The notes under the pieces: model-generated
The model's input: only the letters and a program-made list of their open reading frames with translations
Database searches by the model: none
Told to the model about the DNA's origin: nothing
Position numbers and translations under genes: made by a program
Source of the DNA: Ornithinimicrobium murale
GTDB lineage: Bacteria > Actinomycetota > Actinomycetes > Actinomycetales > Dermatophilaceae
DNA: 64,000 nucleotides
Direction: 5' to 3'
Assembly: GCF_003352835.1 (NCBI RefSeq)
Contig: NZ_QLVD01000033.1
Location: forward strand, 1-64,000
Shown: one piece after another, positions 45,643 to 53,370 of the stretch
Position numbering within the stretch: the first letter of the stretch is position 1
Layout: each line of letters starts with the position of its first letter

Positions 45643-46827
45643 ATGAGAGCACTCACCTGGCAGGGACTCGGCAAGGTGTCGGTGGAGCAGGTCCCCGACC
45701 CCCGCATCCAGGAGCCCACCGATGCGATCGTGCGGGTCACCTCGACCGCGATCTGTGGCTCCGACCTGCACCTCTACAACGTCCTCGCTCCGTATCTCAC
45801 CCCCGGCGACATCCTCGGGCACGAGTTCATGGGGATCGTCGAGGAGGTCGGCCCCGAGGTGGGGCGGCTGCACGTTGGGGACCGGGTCGTCGTGCCCTTC
45901 AACATCTCGTGCGGCACGTGCTGGATGTGCTCGCGAGCGCTCTACGCGCAGTGCGAGACCACCCAGGTCCGCGCGCAGGGCAAGGGGGCGGCCCTGTTCG
46001 GTTACACCTCGCTCTACGGCTCGGTGCCCGGAGGACAGGCTGAGTACGTCCGGGTCCCCCACGCCGACTTCGGCCCCATCTGGTTGGAGCCCGACCATCC
46101 CGACGAGCGCTACCTCTACCTGTCCGACATCCTCCCGACGGCGTGGCAGGGCGTGCAGTATGCCGAGGTGCCGGAGGGCGGGTCACTGGCGGTTCTCGGA
46201 CTGGGTCCGGTGGGGCTGCTGGCGGTGCAGGTGGCCCGACACCTCGGGATCGAGCAGGTGATCGGCGTCGACCTGGTCGACGAACGGCTCGCGGCAGCAC
46301 GTCTGCGGGGCGCGGAGGTGGTGGACCGTCGCCAGGTCTCCGATGTGGCCGAGGCGCTGCGGGAGCTGACCGGTGGCCGGGGACCGGACAGTGTCCTGGA
46401 CGCCGTCGGCATGGAGGCCCACGGCAGTCCGGTCGCCCAGGCGGCCGCGGCGGCCACGGTCCGAGCGCCGAAGCCCGTGGCCCGCGCCGCGATGGAGCAC
46501 GTGGGGGTGGACCGGTTGGACGCCCTGCACACGAGCATCGACGCCGTCCGGCGCGGAGGGACCGTCTCCTTGTCGGGCGTCTACGGCGGGATGGCCGATC
46601 CGATGCCCATGATGCAGCTGTTTGACAAGGGGGTCCAGCTGCGGATGGGGCAGTGTCATGTGCGGCGCTGGACCCCGGAGCTGCACCGGATCGTGAGTGA
46701 GGTGGACGACCTTCTCGCGGTGGAGTCGTTGGCCACGCACCGCCTCTCCCTGGACGAGGCACCCGAGGCCTACCGGATGTTCCGGGCCAAGTCCGACAGC
46801 TGTGTCAAGGTCGTGCTGCGGCCCTGA
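45643..46827 (+). CDS. Zinc-dependent alcohol dehydrogenase (MDR family)
   Basis: A 394-residue medium-chain dehydrogenase. Catalytic zinc residues are in CGSDLHLY and GHEFMGIVEEVG; the structural zinc loop is CGTCWMCSRALYAQC (four Cys). The Rossmann motif is LGLGPVGLLAVQVARHLG. The size and the inserted GKGAALFGYTSLYG segment fit the glutathione-independent formaldehyde dehydrogenase-like branch. NAD(P) dependent oxidation of an alcohol or aldehyde is the prediction. Starts at the ATG at 45643, divergent from the SDR. Confidence 0.92.
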   Translation: MRALTWQGLGKVSVEQVPDPRIQEPTDAIVRVTSTAICGSDLHLYNVLAPYLTPGDILGHEFMGIVEEVGPEVGRLHVGDRVVVPFNISCGTCWMCSRALYAQCETTQVRAQGKGAALFGYTSLYGSVPGGQAEYVRVPHADFGPIWLEPDHPDERYLYLSDILPTAWQGVQYAEVPEGGSLAVLGLGPVGLLAVQVARHLGIEQVIGVDLVDERLAAARLRGAEVVDRRQVSDVAEALRELTGGRGPDSVLDAVGMEAHGSPVAQAAAAATVRAPKPVARAAMEHVGVDRLDALHTSIDAVRRGGTVSLSGVYGGMADPMPMMQLFDKGVQLRMGQCHVRRWTPELHRIVSEVDDLLAVESLATHRLSLDEAPEAYRMFRAKSDSCVKVVLRP

Positions 46828-46896
46828 GTCGATCTGGGCGCTCGAGGGGGTTCGCTTCCGGGGTGCGGGTGACCGCCAGTCGACGCACGATTGGGT

Positions 46897-47403
46897 ATGG
46901 CCTCACATCCGTTGTCCGAGTTGGATCTTGACCTGCTGGAGCTCTACCTGAACGACCACCTCACCGGTGCCACTGCAGGCCGGGCGCGCGTCCGCCACAT
47001 GGTGCAGGCCTACGCGGACCTGCCGATCCATGAAGCCCTGTGTCGGTTGGCCGACGAGCTTGAGGAGGAGCACCGACGCCTGCGCACTGTGATCACTGAT
47101 TTAGGTCTGGCGGTGAAACGCTACCGGCAGATCCCCGCCGAGATCGGGGAGCGGCTGGGTCGGCTCAAGCTGAACAACCGGTTGCTTGGCCGCTCGCCCA
47201 TGTCCCCGTTCCTGGAGATCGAACTGCTGCGCGGCGCGGTGAACGCGAAGTCGGGCCTGTGGGAGACCTTGCACGACCTGTCACCCGCCCTGGGCCTGGA
47301 CGCCGCCGAGTGGCAGACCCTCGCCGGCCAGGCGCAGGACCAGGACACCCTCCTGCGCAGTCTGCACGCGCAGCTGCGGACCCAGACGTTTGCGCGCCAG
47401 TGA
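46897..47403 (+). CDS. Helical-bundle protein, possibly ferritin-like, first gene of redox operon
   Basis: A 168-residue all-helical soluble protein. It opens LDLDLLELYLNDHLTGATAGRARV-like (in part), then a helix with ADELEEEHRRLRTVI, and later FLEIELLRGAVNAKSGLWETL. The ExxH-type text in the EEEHRR helix and Glu-rich pairs recall four-helix ferritin-like bundles, but the metal site is not proved. Its stop overlaps the start of the next gene (GTGA), tightly coupling it to a haem-oxygenase-like enzyme. The ATG at 46897 is used. Confidence 0.7.
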   Translation: MASHPLSELDLDLLELYLNDHLTGATAGRARVRHMVQAYADLPIHEALCRLADELEEEHRRLRTVITDLGLAVKRYRQIPAEIGERLGRLKLNNRLLGRSPMSPFLEIELLRGAVNAKSGLWETLHDLSPALGLDAAEWQTLAGQAQDQDTLLRSLHAQLRTQTFARQ

Positions 47404-48377
47404 GCACGACGGACTCTCGACCGACCTTGCCGAGCCCACGGGGGTCGCTCAGTGAGCGCATCCTCCAGGCGTTGCGGACAGATCCCGGCGGCCTCGTCAC
47501 GGACGCCGCCGCGGTGGCGCTGGCCGAGCCCGAGGATGCTGCCCTCACCTTGTGGGTGCTGCAGGAGCTGTCCTACCGGGGTTTCCAGGACGTGCCGGAG
47601 ACCGCGGAGTGGGAACCGCCCGTTCTGGCCGTGCGTAGGCACCTGCAGGTGGACCTGGAGGCGCGCCTGCGGAGTCGCTGGCCCGGCCACCAGGTCCCGG
47701 AGAGCGACTTCGCAGAGGCGTTGCTGCAGTTCATCCAGGACGACGACGGACCGTCGGTGGCCTCCTACGTGCACACGCATGCAACAGAGGAACAGGTGTT
47801 GGAGCTCCTGCGCTGGCGCTCGATCTACCACCTCAAGGAGGCAGATCCCTCCACGTGGACCCTCCCACGGCTCACCCGCGGTCCCAAGGCAGCGTTGGCC
47901 GAGCTGCAGTATGACGAGTACGGCGCGGGCCGCCCCGACCGGTTGCACGCACACCTGTTCGCCGAGGCCATGGCGGCCCTGGGGCTGAGCACCCGCCCAG
48001 GTGCCTATCTGGATGAGTGTCCGCTGGAGGTGCTCGAGATGAACAACGCCATGTCGCTCTTCGGGCTGGATGGCCGGCTCCGGGGCGCCTCCATGGGGCA
48101 CCTCGCCGCGTTCGAGGTGACCAGCTCGGTCCCCAGTGGACACCTGGTGCGGGGACTACGACGACTGGGCCTGGCCGAGGAGATCGTCGAATACTATGCC
48201 GAGCACGTCATCGCCGACTCCGTGCACGACCAGCTCGCCACCCGACTGATCTGCGCAGTCCTTGCCGAGGACGAGCCCGAGCAGGCCGAGGACATCTTCT
48301 TCGGGGCCTTCACCTGCCTGGACCAGGAGGCGCGTTGTGCCAGGACCCTGCTGGGCCGCTGGGGCGTGGCAGCATGA
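47400..48377 (+). CDS. Iron-containing redox enzyme family protein (haem-oxygenase-like diiron)
   Basis: A 325-residue protein of the iron-containing redox / haem-oxygenase-like diiron oxidase superfamily. Its helices hold possible metal ligands: ELQYDEYGAGRPDRLHAHLFAEAM, AFEVTSSVPSGHLVRGL and YYAEHVIADSVHDQLA (Glu/His/Asp spacing). A conserved N-terminal stretch LTLWVLQELSYRGFQDVPE precedes. Members oxidise or cleave small molecules; the substrate here is unknown. GTG start in a 4-nt overlap with the upstream gene, and a 4-nt overlap with the CDGSH gene downstream. Confidence 0.85.
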   Translation: MSTTDSRPTLPSPRGSLSERILQALRTDPGGLVTDAAAVALAEPEDAALTLWVLQELSYRGFQDVPETAEWEPPVLAVRRHLQVDLEARLRSRWPGHQVPESDFAEALLQFIQDDDGPSVASYVHTHATEEQVLELLRWRSIYHLKEADPSTWTLPRLTRGPKAALAELQYDEYGAGRPDRLHAHLFAEAMAALGLSTRPGAYLDECPLEVLEMNNAMSLFGLDGRLRGASMGHLAAFEVTSSVPSGHLVRGLRRLGLAEEIVEYYAEHVIADSVHDQLATRLICAVLAEDEPEQAEDIFFGAFTCLDQEARCARTLLGRWGVAA

Positions 48378-48595
48378 TCGCGGACGACGTCACTCTCGAT
48401 GACTCCGGCGAGACGATGGTCTGCCCTGGTGGTCCCCTGCTCCTGCGCGGGGTCAGCAGCTACACCGACGAGGCGGGCATCGCGCACCGCGTCGAGCGCC
48501 CGGTCGTCGCCGTGTGCCGGTGCGGGTACTCGGGCTCCCTGCCGTGGTGCGACAGCACGCACAAGCGGTTGCCGCCGGACAGGCGCCCCAGCTGA
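48374..48595 (+). CDS. CDGSH iron-sulfur domain protein
   Basis: A 73-residue minimal CDGSH protein. Ligands Cys-x-Cys-x2-Ser-x3-Pro-x-Cys-Asp-x2-His are visible in CRCGYSGSLPWCDSTHK; the usual Gly after CD is Ser. It should bind a redox-active 2Fe-2S cluster with three Cys and one His. It is the last gene of a three-gene operon and is coupled by ATGA to the diiron enzyme, so it may supply electrons or iron-sulfur chemistry to it. A 20-bp duplication surrounds its stop codon. Confidence 0.9.
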   Translation: MIADDVTLDDSGETMVCPGGPLLLRGVSSYTDEAGIAHRVERPVVAVCRCGYSGSLPWCDSTHKRLPPDRRPS

Positions 48596-48613
48596 GCGAC
48601 AGGCGCCCCAGCT
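48578..48613. repeat. 16-bp direct duplication at the end of the CDGSH gene
   Basis: GACAGGCGCCCCAGCT occurs at 48578-48593 and 48598-48613 (20-bp period). The first copy contains the last sense codons, so the stop codon lies at the seam. It looks like a recent short duplication by slippage. Confidence 0.75.
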
Positions 48614-48648
48614 CCAGCTGAGCCCCGTATCCGCGCGCTTGGCTCCGG

Positions 48649-49335
48649 TCAGGCTGGCCGTGCCTGGCGCAGGTCCACGAGGACACCCCGCTCCCCGGTC
48701 CGGACCTCGAGCGGGGTGAGCCCATACGACGCCGGATCGAGCTGCGCCACCTGCTCCCTGGTGCCGAGCTGGAGCAGGAGCGCCCCGTCGGGTGCCAGGT
48801 GACGCTGGGCCACCTCCAGACAGCGTCGTGCCACCTCCAGGCCGTCGACGCCGCCGTCGATGGCCTGCAGCGGGTCCTGCGGAAACCGGGTGGTCTCGGC
48901 CTCGGGCACCCACGGTGGGTCGGCAATGATCAGGGCGAAGGACTCCTCGGTGCCCAGCACGGCCGTCAGGTCCCCGTGGCGGACCTCCACCCAGGGCGAC
49001 AGCCCCGCGTTCTGTGCGTTGCTGACAGTGAAGGCCATCGCAGCTGGGTTGATGTCGACGGCGACCAGGTGCCGTCGGGCCGGCTCGGGAGTGAGCGCCG
49101 TGGCCAGCAGACCGATGTGGCCAGCGCCGCAGCACAGCTCCAGCACCCCACCCGGGGGCGCACCGGCCATCAGTTGCGCCGCCCACCGGGACTGCTGTGC
49201 CGTCCAGGGGCGGGGTGTCAGGACTCGGTGGTCATAGGCGATCCGTAGTCCCCCGAAGGTCATGACCGAGACCGCGCTCGCCGGTTCCGGCCCGCGCCTG
49301 GTGCCCGGTCCGGCGGGCTGGGACGACTGCGTCAC
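48649..49335 (-). CDS. SAM-dependent methyltransferase (HemK/PrmC-like)
   Basis: A 228-residue class I methyltransferase. LELCCGAGHIGLLA (SAM-binding), DINPAAMAF, and DPPWVPEAETTRF (the NPPY-type catalytic loop, with Asp first) suggest an N-methylating enzyme on amide or nucleobase nitrogen. A 24-residue leader precedes the MTFGGLRI core. The GTG at 49335 is coupled to the phosphoesterase stop (GTGA). It is the last gene of the operon starting at 51451. Substrate unassigned. Confidence 0.85.
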   Translation of the reverse strand: MTQSSQPAGPGTRRGPEPASAVSVMTFGGLRIAYDHRVLTPRPWTAQQSRWAAQLMAGAPPGGVLELCCGAGHIGLLATALTPEPARRHLVAVDINPAAMAFTVSNAQNAGLSPWVEVRHGDLTAVLGTEESFALIIADPPWVPEAETTRFPQDPLQAIDGGVDGLEVARRCLEVAQRHLAPDGALLLQLGTREQVAQLDPASYGLTPLEVRTGERGVLVDLRQARPA

Positions 49336-50120
49336 GGTCGTGCGGTGCGCGCGAGAGTGGGTGACTGCCGGATCCGCGCCCCATCAGCCGACTCGCCGTG
49401 TGGAGAGTCCCCGATCTCGTAGACGGCGTAGGCAGTGTGGATCACTGGCTGTGCGACATTGCGCACGGGCACCCCGGCCTCGGTGGCGCCCTTCTCCGTG
49501 CCTGCGTGGGCGTGTCCGTGCAGCGCGAGGTGGACGCCGGCCTCGTCGATCACCTGCCCGAGCAGATAGTTCCCGAGGAACGGCCAGATCTCCGGCGGCT
49601 CACCCACGAGCGTCTGGTCCACCGGGGCGTAGTGCGTCAGGGCGAGCACGACCTCGGCCTCCGCAGCGACCTGCAGGGCACCGGCCAGCTGCTCACTGCT
49701 CTGCCGTCCGTGTCGGGTGAAGGCCTTCATCTCTGGCTCGCCGAACTCACTGGCACACCGTCCCGCGAAGCCCAGGCCGAAGCCTTTCGCTCCCGCGACG
49801 CCGACGCACCCCTGCGGCAGGTGCAGCACCTCGGCCTCGCCCTCCAGCACCCGGATGCCCGCGTCCTCCAGCACCTGGGTGATCTCGCACTGGCGGTCGT
49901 TCTGGTAGTCGTGGTTGCCCAGCACCGCGACCACTGGGACCGGTAGGTCGCGATACTCCTGCGCCACGATGAAGCCCTCCTCGACCGTGCCGTGACGGGT
50001 GAGGTCGCCAGCCAGCAGCAGCAGGTCCGCGTGCTGGTCGAGATCCATCAGGCCAGCCCGGTGCTGCCCTGCCAGGTCCGGTCCGAGGTGGATGTCACCG
50101 ACCGCGGCGACCCGGATCAT
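49332..50120 (-). CDS. Calcineurin-like metallophosphoesterase
   Basis: A 262-residue phosphoesterase. Metal and catalytic motifs occur in order: GDIHLGPD (DxH), LLAGDLTRHG (GD), LGNHDYQND (GNHD), LALTHYAP and LHGHAHAGT (GHxH). No signal peptide, so cytoplasmic. It could act on cyclic nucleotides, phosphoproteins or nucleic acid ends. It overlaps the BON gene by 4 nt and the methyltransferase by 4 nt. Confidence 0.9.
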   Translation of the reverse strand: MIRVAAVGDIHLGPDLAGQHRAGLMDLDQHADLLLLAGDLTRHGTVEEGFIVAQEYRDLPVPVVAVLGNHDYQNDRQCEITQVLEDAGIRVLEGEAEVLHLPQGCVGVAGAKGFGLGFAGRCASEFGEPEMKAFTRHGRQSSEQLAGALQVAAEAEVVLALTHYAPVDQTLVGEPPEIWPFLGNYLLGQVIDEAGVHLALHGHAHAGTEKGATEAGVPVRNVAQPVIHTAYAVYEIGDSPHGESADGARIRQSPTLARTARP

Positions 50121-50371
50121 CGGATCGCCTCACTCGACTCCGGAGGCTGCCCGAGACCGCCCTGATCACACGCGAGGTCGTCGACGACCTCGTGTCCGGG
50201 GCAGGCCTCGCGGACGACCGCGAGCACCAACGAGCGGGACTCCTCGCTGGCGACGGTGCCGGACACGAACACCCTGCCTCCTCGCTGCTGCAGATGCACA
50301 CCCAACTCGTGGATGCTGCGGTCCTCGGCCAGGCGACGCTCGAGCTCACGCAACTGATAACTGGTGTCCAT
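50117..50371 (-). CDS. BON-domain small protein
   Basis: An 84-residue protein almost filled by one BON domain: LERRLAEDRSIHELGVHLQ, then GRVFVSGTVASEESRSLVLAVV, the two-half alpha/beta pattern with conserved Gly in the turn. BON domains are linked to phospholipid or membrane attachment in other proteins, but no signal peptide is present here. The ATG at 50371 is 5 bases after the stop of the nucleotidyltransferase gene. It overlaps the phosphoesterase by 4 nt. Confidence 0.8.
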   Translation of the reverse strand: MDTSYQLRELERRLAEDRSIHELGVHLQQRGGRVFVSGTVASEESRSLVLAVVREACPGHEVVDDLACDQGGLGQPPESSEAIR

Positions 50372-50376
50372 CGATG

Positions 50377-51048
50377 TCAACCGTCCTGTCCGAGTTCCTG
50401 TGCACGGGTCACGGCACCACTGTCCGTGGACGCGGCCGGCAACAGGTCGAGGGAACGGGCCAGGAACAGGGCCGCCTCGGCATACGCGTGGCCGGTGGAT
50501 CCACGGGTGACCAGGTCGACGTCAATCTGCTCTCGCAGACTCCGGACGATGGTCAGCACCGGCGCCAGGTCGCACTTGTGCTCGCCGAGTGCCCACAGTT
50601 TCGACTGGAGCAGGTCGGTGGCCGAGAGCACGGGCATGTGCACGGAGTCCACGGAGAGTTCCTCCGCCCGCTCCAGCAGATCGGCATCCACGGGGTGGTG
50701 CGCCAGGCGATAGATGAGATCCACCTGGACGCCGCCGTGGTCCACCTTGAACAACCAGTCCTCCGGTGGTTCCAGCACGTTCAGGCCGCGCCGCGTGAAG
50801 CCCTGCAGCACGCGTGGGGCGTCCTCCTCGGTGATCACGAAGTCCACGTCGTGCCGGCTGTCCGGTCCGCCACGGGCGTAGACGGCATAGCCGCCGGCGA
50901 GCGCGAACGGAACTGACTGCTCCTTCAGCGCCACCGCGACCGTCTTCAGCGCCTCGAGCAGCGCGCGAATGTGCTCCCCGCCGCCCCAGCCCCCGGAGCC
51001 GCCGACTCCCTGGGCCGGGGGCCGGACCGGAGGCGGGACCGTGCTCAC
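50377..51048 (-). CDS. Nucleotidyltransferase of the AbiEii-like type
   Basis: A 223-residue protein with a Gly-rich head. Nucleotidyltransferase core: FALAGGYAVYARGGPDSRHDVDFVI (GG, then DVD metal pair) and VQVDLIYRLAHHPVD (third Asp). Such solo proteins resemble AbiEii/MenT-type toxins but lack an adjoining AbiEi antitoxin. The neighbours are a two-helix protein and BON/phosphoesterase genes. It starts in a 4-nt overlap with the upstream gene. Activity on tRNA or protein is possible but unproved. Confidence 0.82.
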   Translation of the reverse strand: MSTVPPPVRPPAQGVGGSGGWGGGEHIRALLEALKTVAVALKEQSVPFALAGGYAVYARGGPDSRHDVDFVITEEDAPRVLQGFTRRGLNVLEPPEDWLFKVDHGGVQVDLIYRLAHHPVDADLLERAEELSVDSVHMPVLSATDLLQSKLWALGEHKCDLAPVLTIVRSLREQIDVDLVTRGSTGHAYAEAALFLARSLDLLPAASTDSGAVTRAQELGQDG

Positions 51049-51320
51049 CCTGGCTCCCCGCGTCCCTTGCGTCGCGCAATGACGACCAGGTCAACGACGG
51101 CCACCACGGCGAGCACGACCAGCACGATCACGAGCCAGAGCGGGCCACCCACCACGAGCGTCCAGATCGCTCCCACGGTGCACACCAGCAGCCCGAAGAC
51201 CGCCAGCACGAGACGGAGTGTCAGCGCACTGTGCGCCGGTGCGGCACCACCGATCCCACCCGTGGGGTCGTGGTGGTCCGGGTAGGCCCGGGACCGGGCG
51301 TCCCGCTCCTCGCGCGACAT
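51045..51320 (-). CDS. Small two-helix membrane protein (possibly DUF6343)
   Basis: A 91-residue protein with an acidic/His-rich cytoplasmic head (EERDARSRAYPDHHDPTGG) and two membrane helices (about 33-55 and 58-80), ending in a basic tail RRKGRGEPG. The TLRLVLAVFGLLVCTVGAIW helix recalls DUF6343, a tentative match. It is coupled by 4 nt to the nucleotidyltransferase gene and lies 5 bases after a 41-codon gene. Confidence 0.7.
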   Translation of the reverse strand: MSREERDARSRAYPDHHDPTGGIGGAAPAHSALTLRLVLAVFGLLVCTVGAIWTLVVGGPLWLVIVLVVLAVVAVVDLVVIARRKGRGEPG

Positions 51321-51325
51321 CGTGC

Positions 51326-51451
51326 TCAGTCCGAGAGTCGGGCGCCCAACAGTGCCTTGCCGATCTCCGCGCCCTTCCGTGAGTCAGCCTGGGCCTTGGT
51401 GAACAGGTCCACCAACTCACTGTCGCCGCCGGTCTCGGTGTCGTGCGTCAT
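51326..51451 (-). CDS. 41-residue acidic/basic small protein, first gene of the operon
   Basis: The ATG at 51451 follows GGGAGG at good spacing. The peptide reads MTHDTETGGDSELVDLFTKA and then a short charged helix ending GARLSD. The stop is followed by the next gene after 5 bases. Its size, ribosome site and operon place support a real gene, though I recognise no family. A role cannot be stated. Confidence 0.6.
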   Translation of the reverse strand: MTHDTETGGDSELVDLFTKAQADSRKGAEIGKALLGARLSD

Positions 51452-51612
51452 GTCAATCCTCCCTGTTCGTTGGCGATGAACTGTCCTTCCACCGTAGGCA
51501 CGCGGGGAGTGACTGTCCTGCCCAGAGGCCGGGTGCTGGGTGATGCCGAGGATGCCGCTCGTGGGTGCCCGTTCCAGGAGCCGGGTCGGCGTGGTTCACG
51601 TACTGTCAAAGT

Positions 51613-52698
51613 GTGTCTGTGCTCGGCTGGCTCGTGCGTCATCCCACAGTCCACCTGGCCGTGAAGGCGGGCGTGGCGGCGGGTCTGGCTTTCTGGGTGG
51701 GCTCGCTCCTGCCGTCGCCTCTGGATGACTACAAGTACTACGCGGCCCTGGGCGCCTACATCGTCATGGGGCTCATCGTGGTCGACTCCGTCAAGGAGTC
51801 CCTGCGGGTGCTCGCGGCCGTCGGGGTCGGGGTGGGCATCGCGGTGCTGGTGCAGAGCATCTCGTGGACCAACTCCTGGTCCGTGGGGTCAACCATCGCG
51901 GTCTGCGTCGTGCTCTCGGCGCTGCCCTTTCTCGGCGAGCAGCGCACGTGGGCACCGCTGGCTGCGTTGTTCGTGCTGGCCACCGGTGGCGCCGACCCTG
52001 CGCCGATGGCGCTGGCCTATATCGTCCAGATCCCGTTGGGGGCTGCCATCGGCATCATCATCAACCTCGTCCTGCTGGCGCCCCTCGGTGAGCAGGACCT
52101 GCGCCGGTCAACGACCCGTGTGCGGCTCCTGATCGCCGAACACCTGCGCACCTATGCCGACCTGCTCGAGAACCAGCTGGAGGAGCCGGCGGAGGAGGCA
52201 GCGGTCGAGCAACGAACTGCGACCTTCACCTCAGGGATGCACGAGATCGAACATGCACAGGCCCATCTGCTGTCCAGCATGAGCGCGCACCAGCGGGGAC
52301 AGCGAGCCAACCCACGAGCCCGCATCACGGCACAGTCCGAGCAACTGCTGCAGGACCAGGCCGAGGCCATCAGCCGCTGCGCCGCTGCCCTGGGAGCAGT
52401 GGCCGTGCTGCTCGGTGAAGCGGACCCGAACGGGAGCCGGCCCGAACACGACGATGAGCTGCGCATCCGTGAACACACTGCCGACGTCCTCCGTGGCGCG
52501 GCGGAGATCTTCGACCACCCCCAGACGGCGTCACGGGACACGGTGAGGCAGATCACCGCCCGCCTCGACCGGCTCACCGAGCAACTGCGCTCGACCGGCG
52601 CCGAGAATGGCCTGGACAACCTGCTGTTCGGTGCCCTCACGCTCTCGGTCCGGCGCTGTCTGGACGTCTTCGCCCATCGGGTGGTGGGGGTGGAGTGA
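51613..52698 (+). CDS. FUSC-family/aromatic-acid exporter-like membrane protein
   Basis: A 361-residue protein. About six membrane helices fill the first 160 residues (AVKAGVAAGLAFWVGSLLP, GLIVVDSVKESLRVLAAVGVG and more), followed by a long cytoplasmic helical domain (about 170-355). This is the one-repeat layout of FUSC/ArAE transporters, which export aromatic acids or organic anions. The GTG at 51613 (MSVLGWLVRHP) is chosen; 51619 is also possible. It is divergent from the compact six-gene operon. Confidence 0.82.
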   Translation: MSVLGWLVRHPTVHLAVKAGVAAGLAFWVGSLLPSPLDDYKYYAALGAYIVMGLIVVDSVKESLRVLAAVGVGVGIAVLVQSISWTNSWSVGSTIAVCVVLSALPFLGEQRTWAPLAALFVLATGGADPAPMALAYIVQIPLGAAIGIIINLVLLAPLGEQDLRRSTTRVRLLIAEHLRTYADLLENQLEEPAEEAAVEQRTATFTSGMHEIEHAQAHLLSSMSAHQRGQRANPRARITAQSEQLLQDQAEAISRCAAALGAVAVLLGEADPNGSRPEHDDELRIREHTADVLRGAAEIFDHPQTASRDTVRQITARLDRLTEQLRSTGAENGLDNLLFGALTLSVRRCLDVFAHRVVGVE

Positions 52699-52731
52699 GG
52701 CCTCCGTGCCAGGCTCTGGCGTCCGCTCGCC

Positions 52732-53280
52732 TCAGCCCTGTTGCTTCCCCTGCTCGACCGCCTGCTCCAGTTGCTCGTCGGAGAGCACCCGCTCGTCGGG
52801 GTCCTGTGTGTCGTTCTTGGGGGTGAAGCGCAGCCCCTCCATGTAGGGCGTCGGTCCCTTGCGACGGGCGTTGAGAAACTCCTCGGCGTAGTACGCACGG
52901 GCCTCCCTGGCCGTCCGGGACCCGGTGACGATGTCATGGGACAGGTTGAGCGCCAGGAAGTTCGCCTGCTCGTCGTGGCACCGGGCCGAGATCTCGCCCG
53001 CCGTCCGGTCGATCATCACGCTTCCGTCGAAGAGAGCGAGCTCGGTGGCCTTCTCCGGTGGCACCTGGTAGTCCAGCACCGACTCGACACAGTCGATGTG
53101 GGGTGCCGGGAAGTCGTGCTGGTGGAACTCCTTGGCGGCGATGATCCGTTTCCAGGCACCGGGGCGGTGCCACACCAGCTGGGTCTCGGTGACCTCGTCC
53201 GGGTCGCCGTGTGCGTCGAGGACCAGTTGTGCGGCCTCCCGGGACTCCTGCGGCCAGTCCTGCGAGATCGTGAACGTCAC
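52732..53280 (-). CDS. Conserved hypothetical protein (182 residues)
   Basis: A soluble 182-residue protein I cannot name. Features: HGDPDEVTETQLVWHRPGAWKRIIA, a His-rich EFHQHDFPAPHIDCVESV stretch, DRTAGEISARCHDEQANFLALNL, and a charged C-terminus. His/Cys residues could bind metal, but no standard motif is present. The ATG at 53280 lies 90 bases after the nuclease gene on the same strand, so it may belong to that operon or have its own promoter. Confidence 0.7.
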   Translation of the reverse strand: MTFTISQDWPQESREAAQLVLDAHGDPDEVTETQLVWHRPGAWKRIIAAKEFHQHDFPAPHIDCVESVLDYQVPPEKATELALFDGSVMIDRTAGEISARCHDEQANFLALNLSHDIVTGSRTAREARAYYAEEFLNARRKGPTPYMEGLRFTPKNDTQDPDERVLSDEQLEQAVEQGKQQG

Positions 53281-53370
53281 GGTGGCCTCCTTGTGTCGGG
53301 GTCCCCTCCCACGGTAGGAGCACTCCCCCGGGCAGGCGAGGCCAGAGCGATGGGCCGGTGGGCGACACCT

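Noticed and set aside
50377-51048. Type IV AbiE toxin-antitoxin system
   Set aside because: The nucleotidyltransferase core resembles AbiEii, but there is no AbiEi-like winged-helix antitoxin next to it, so only the domain is claimed.
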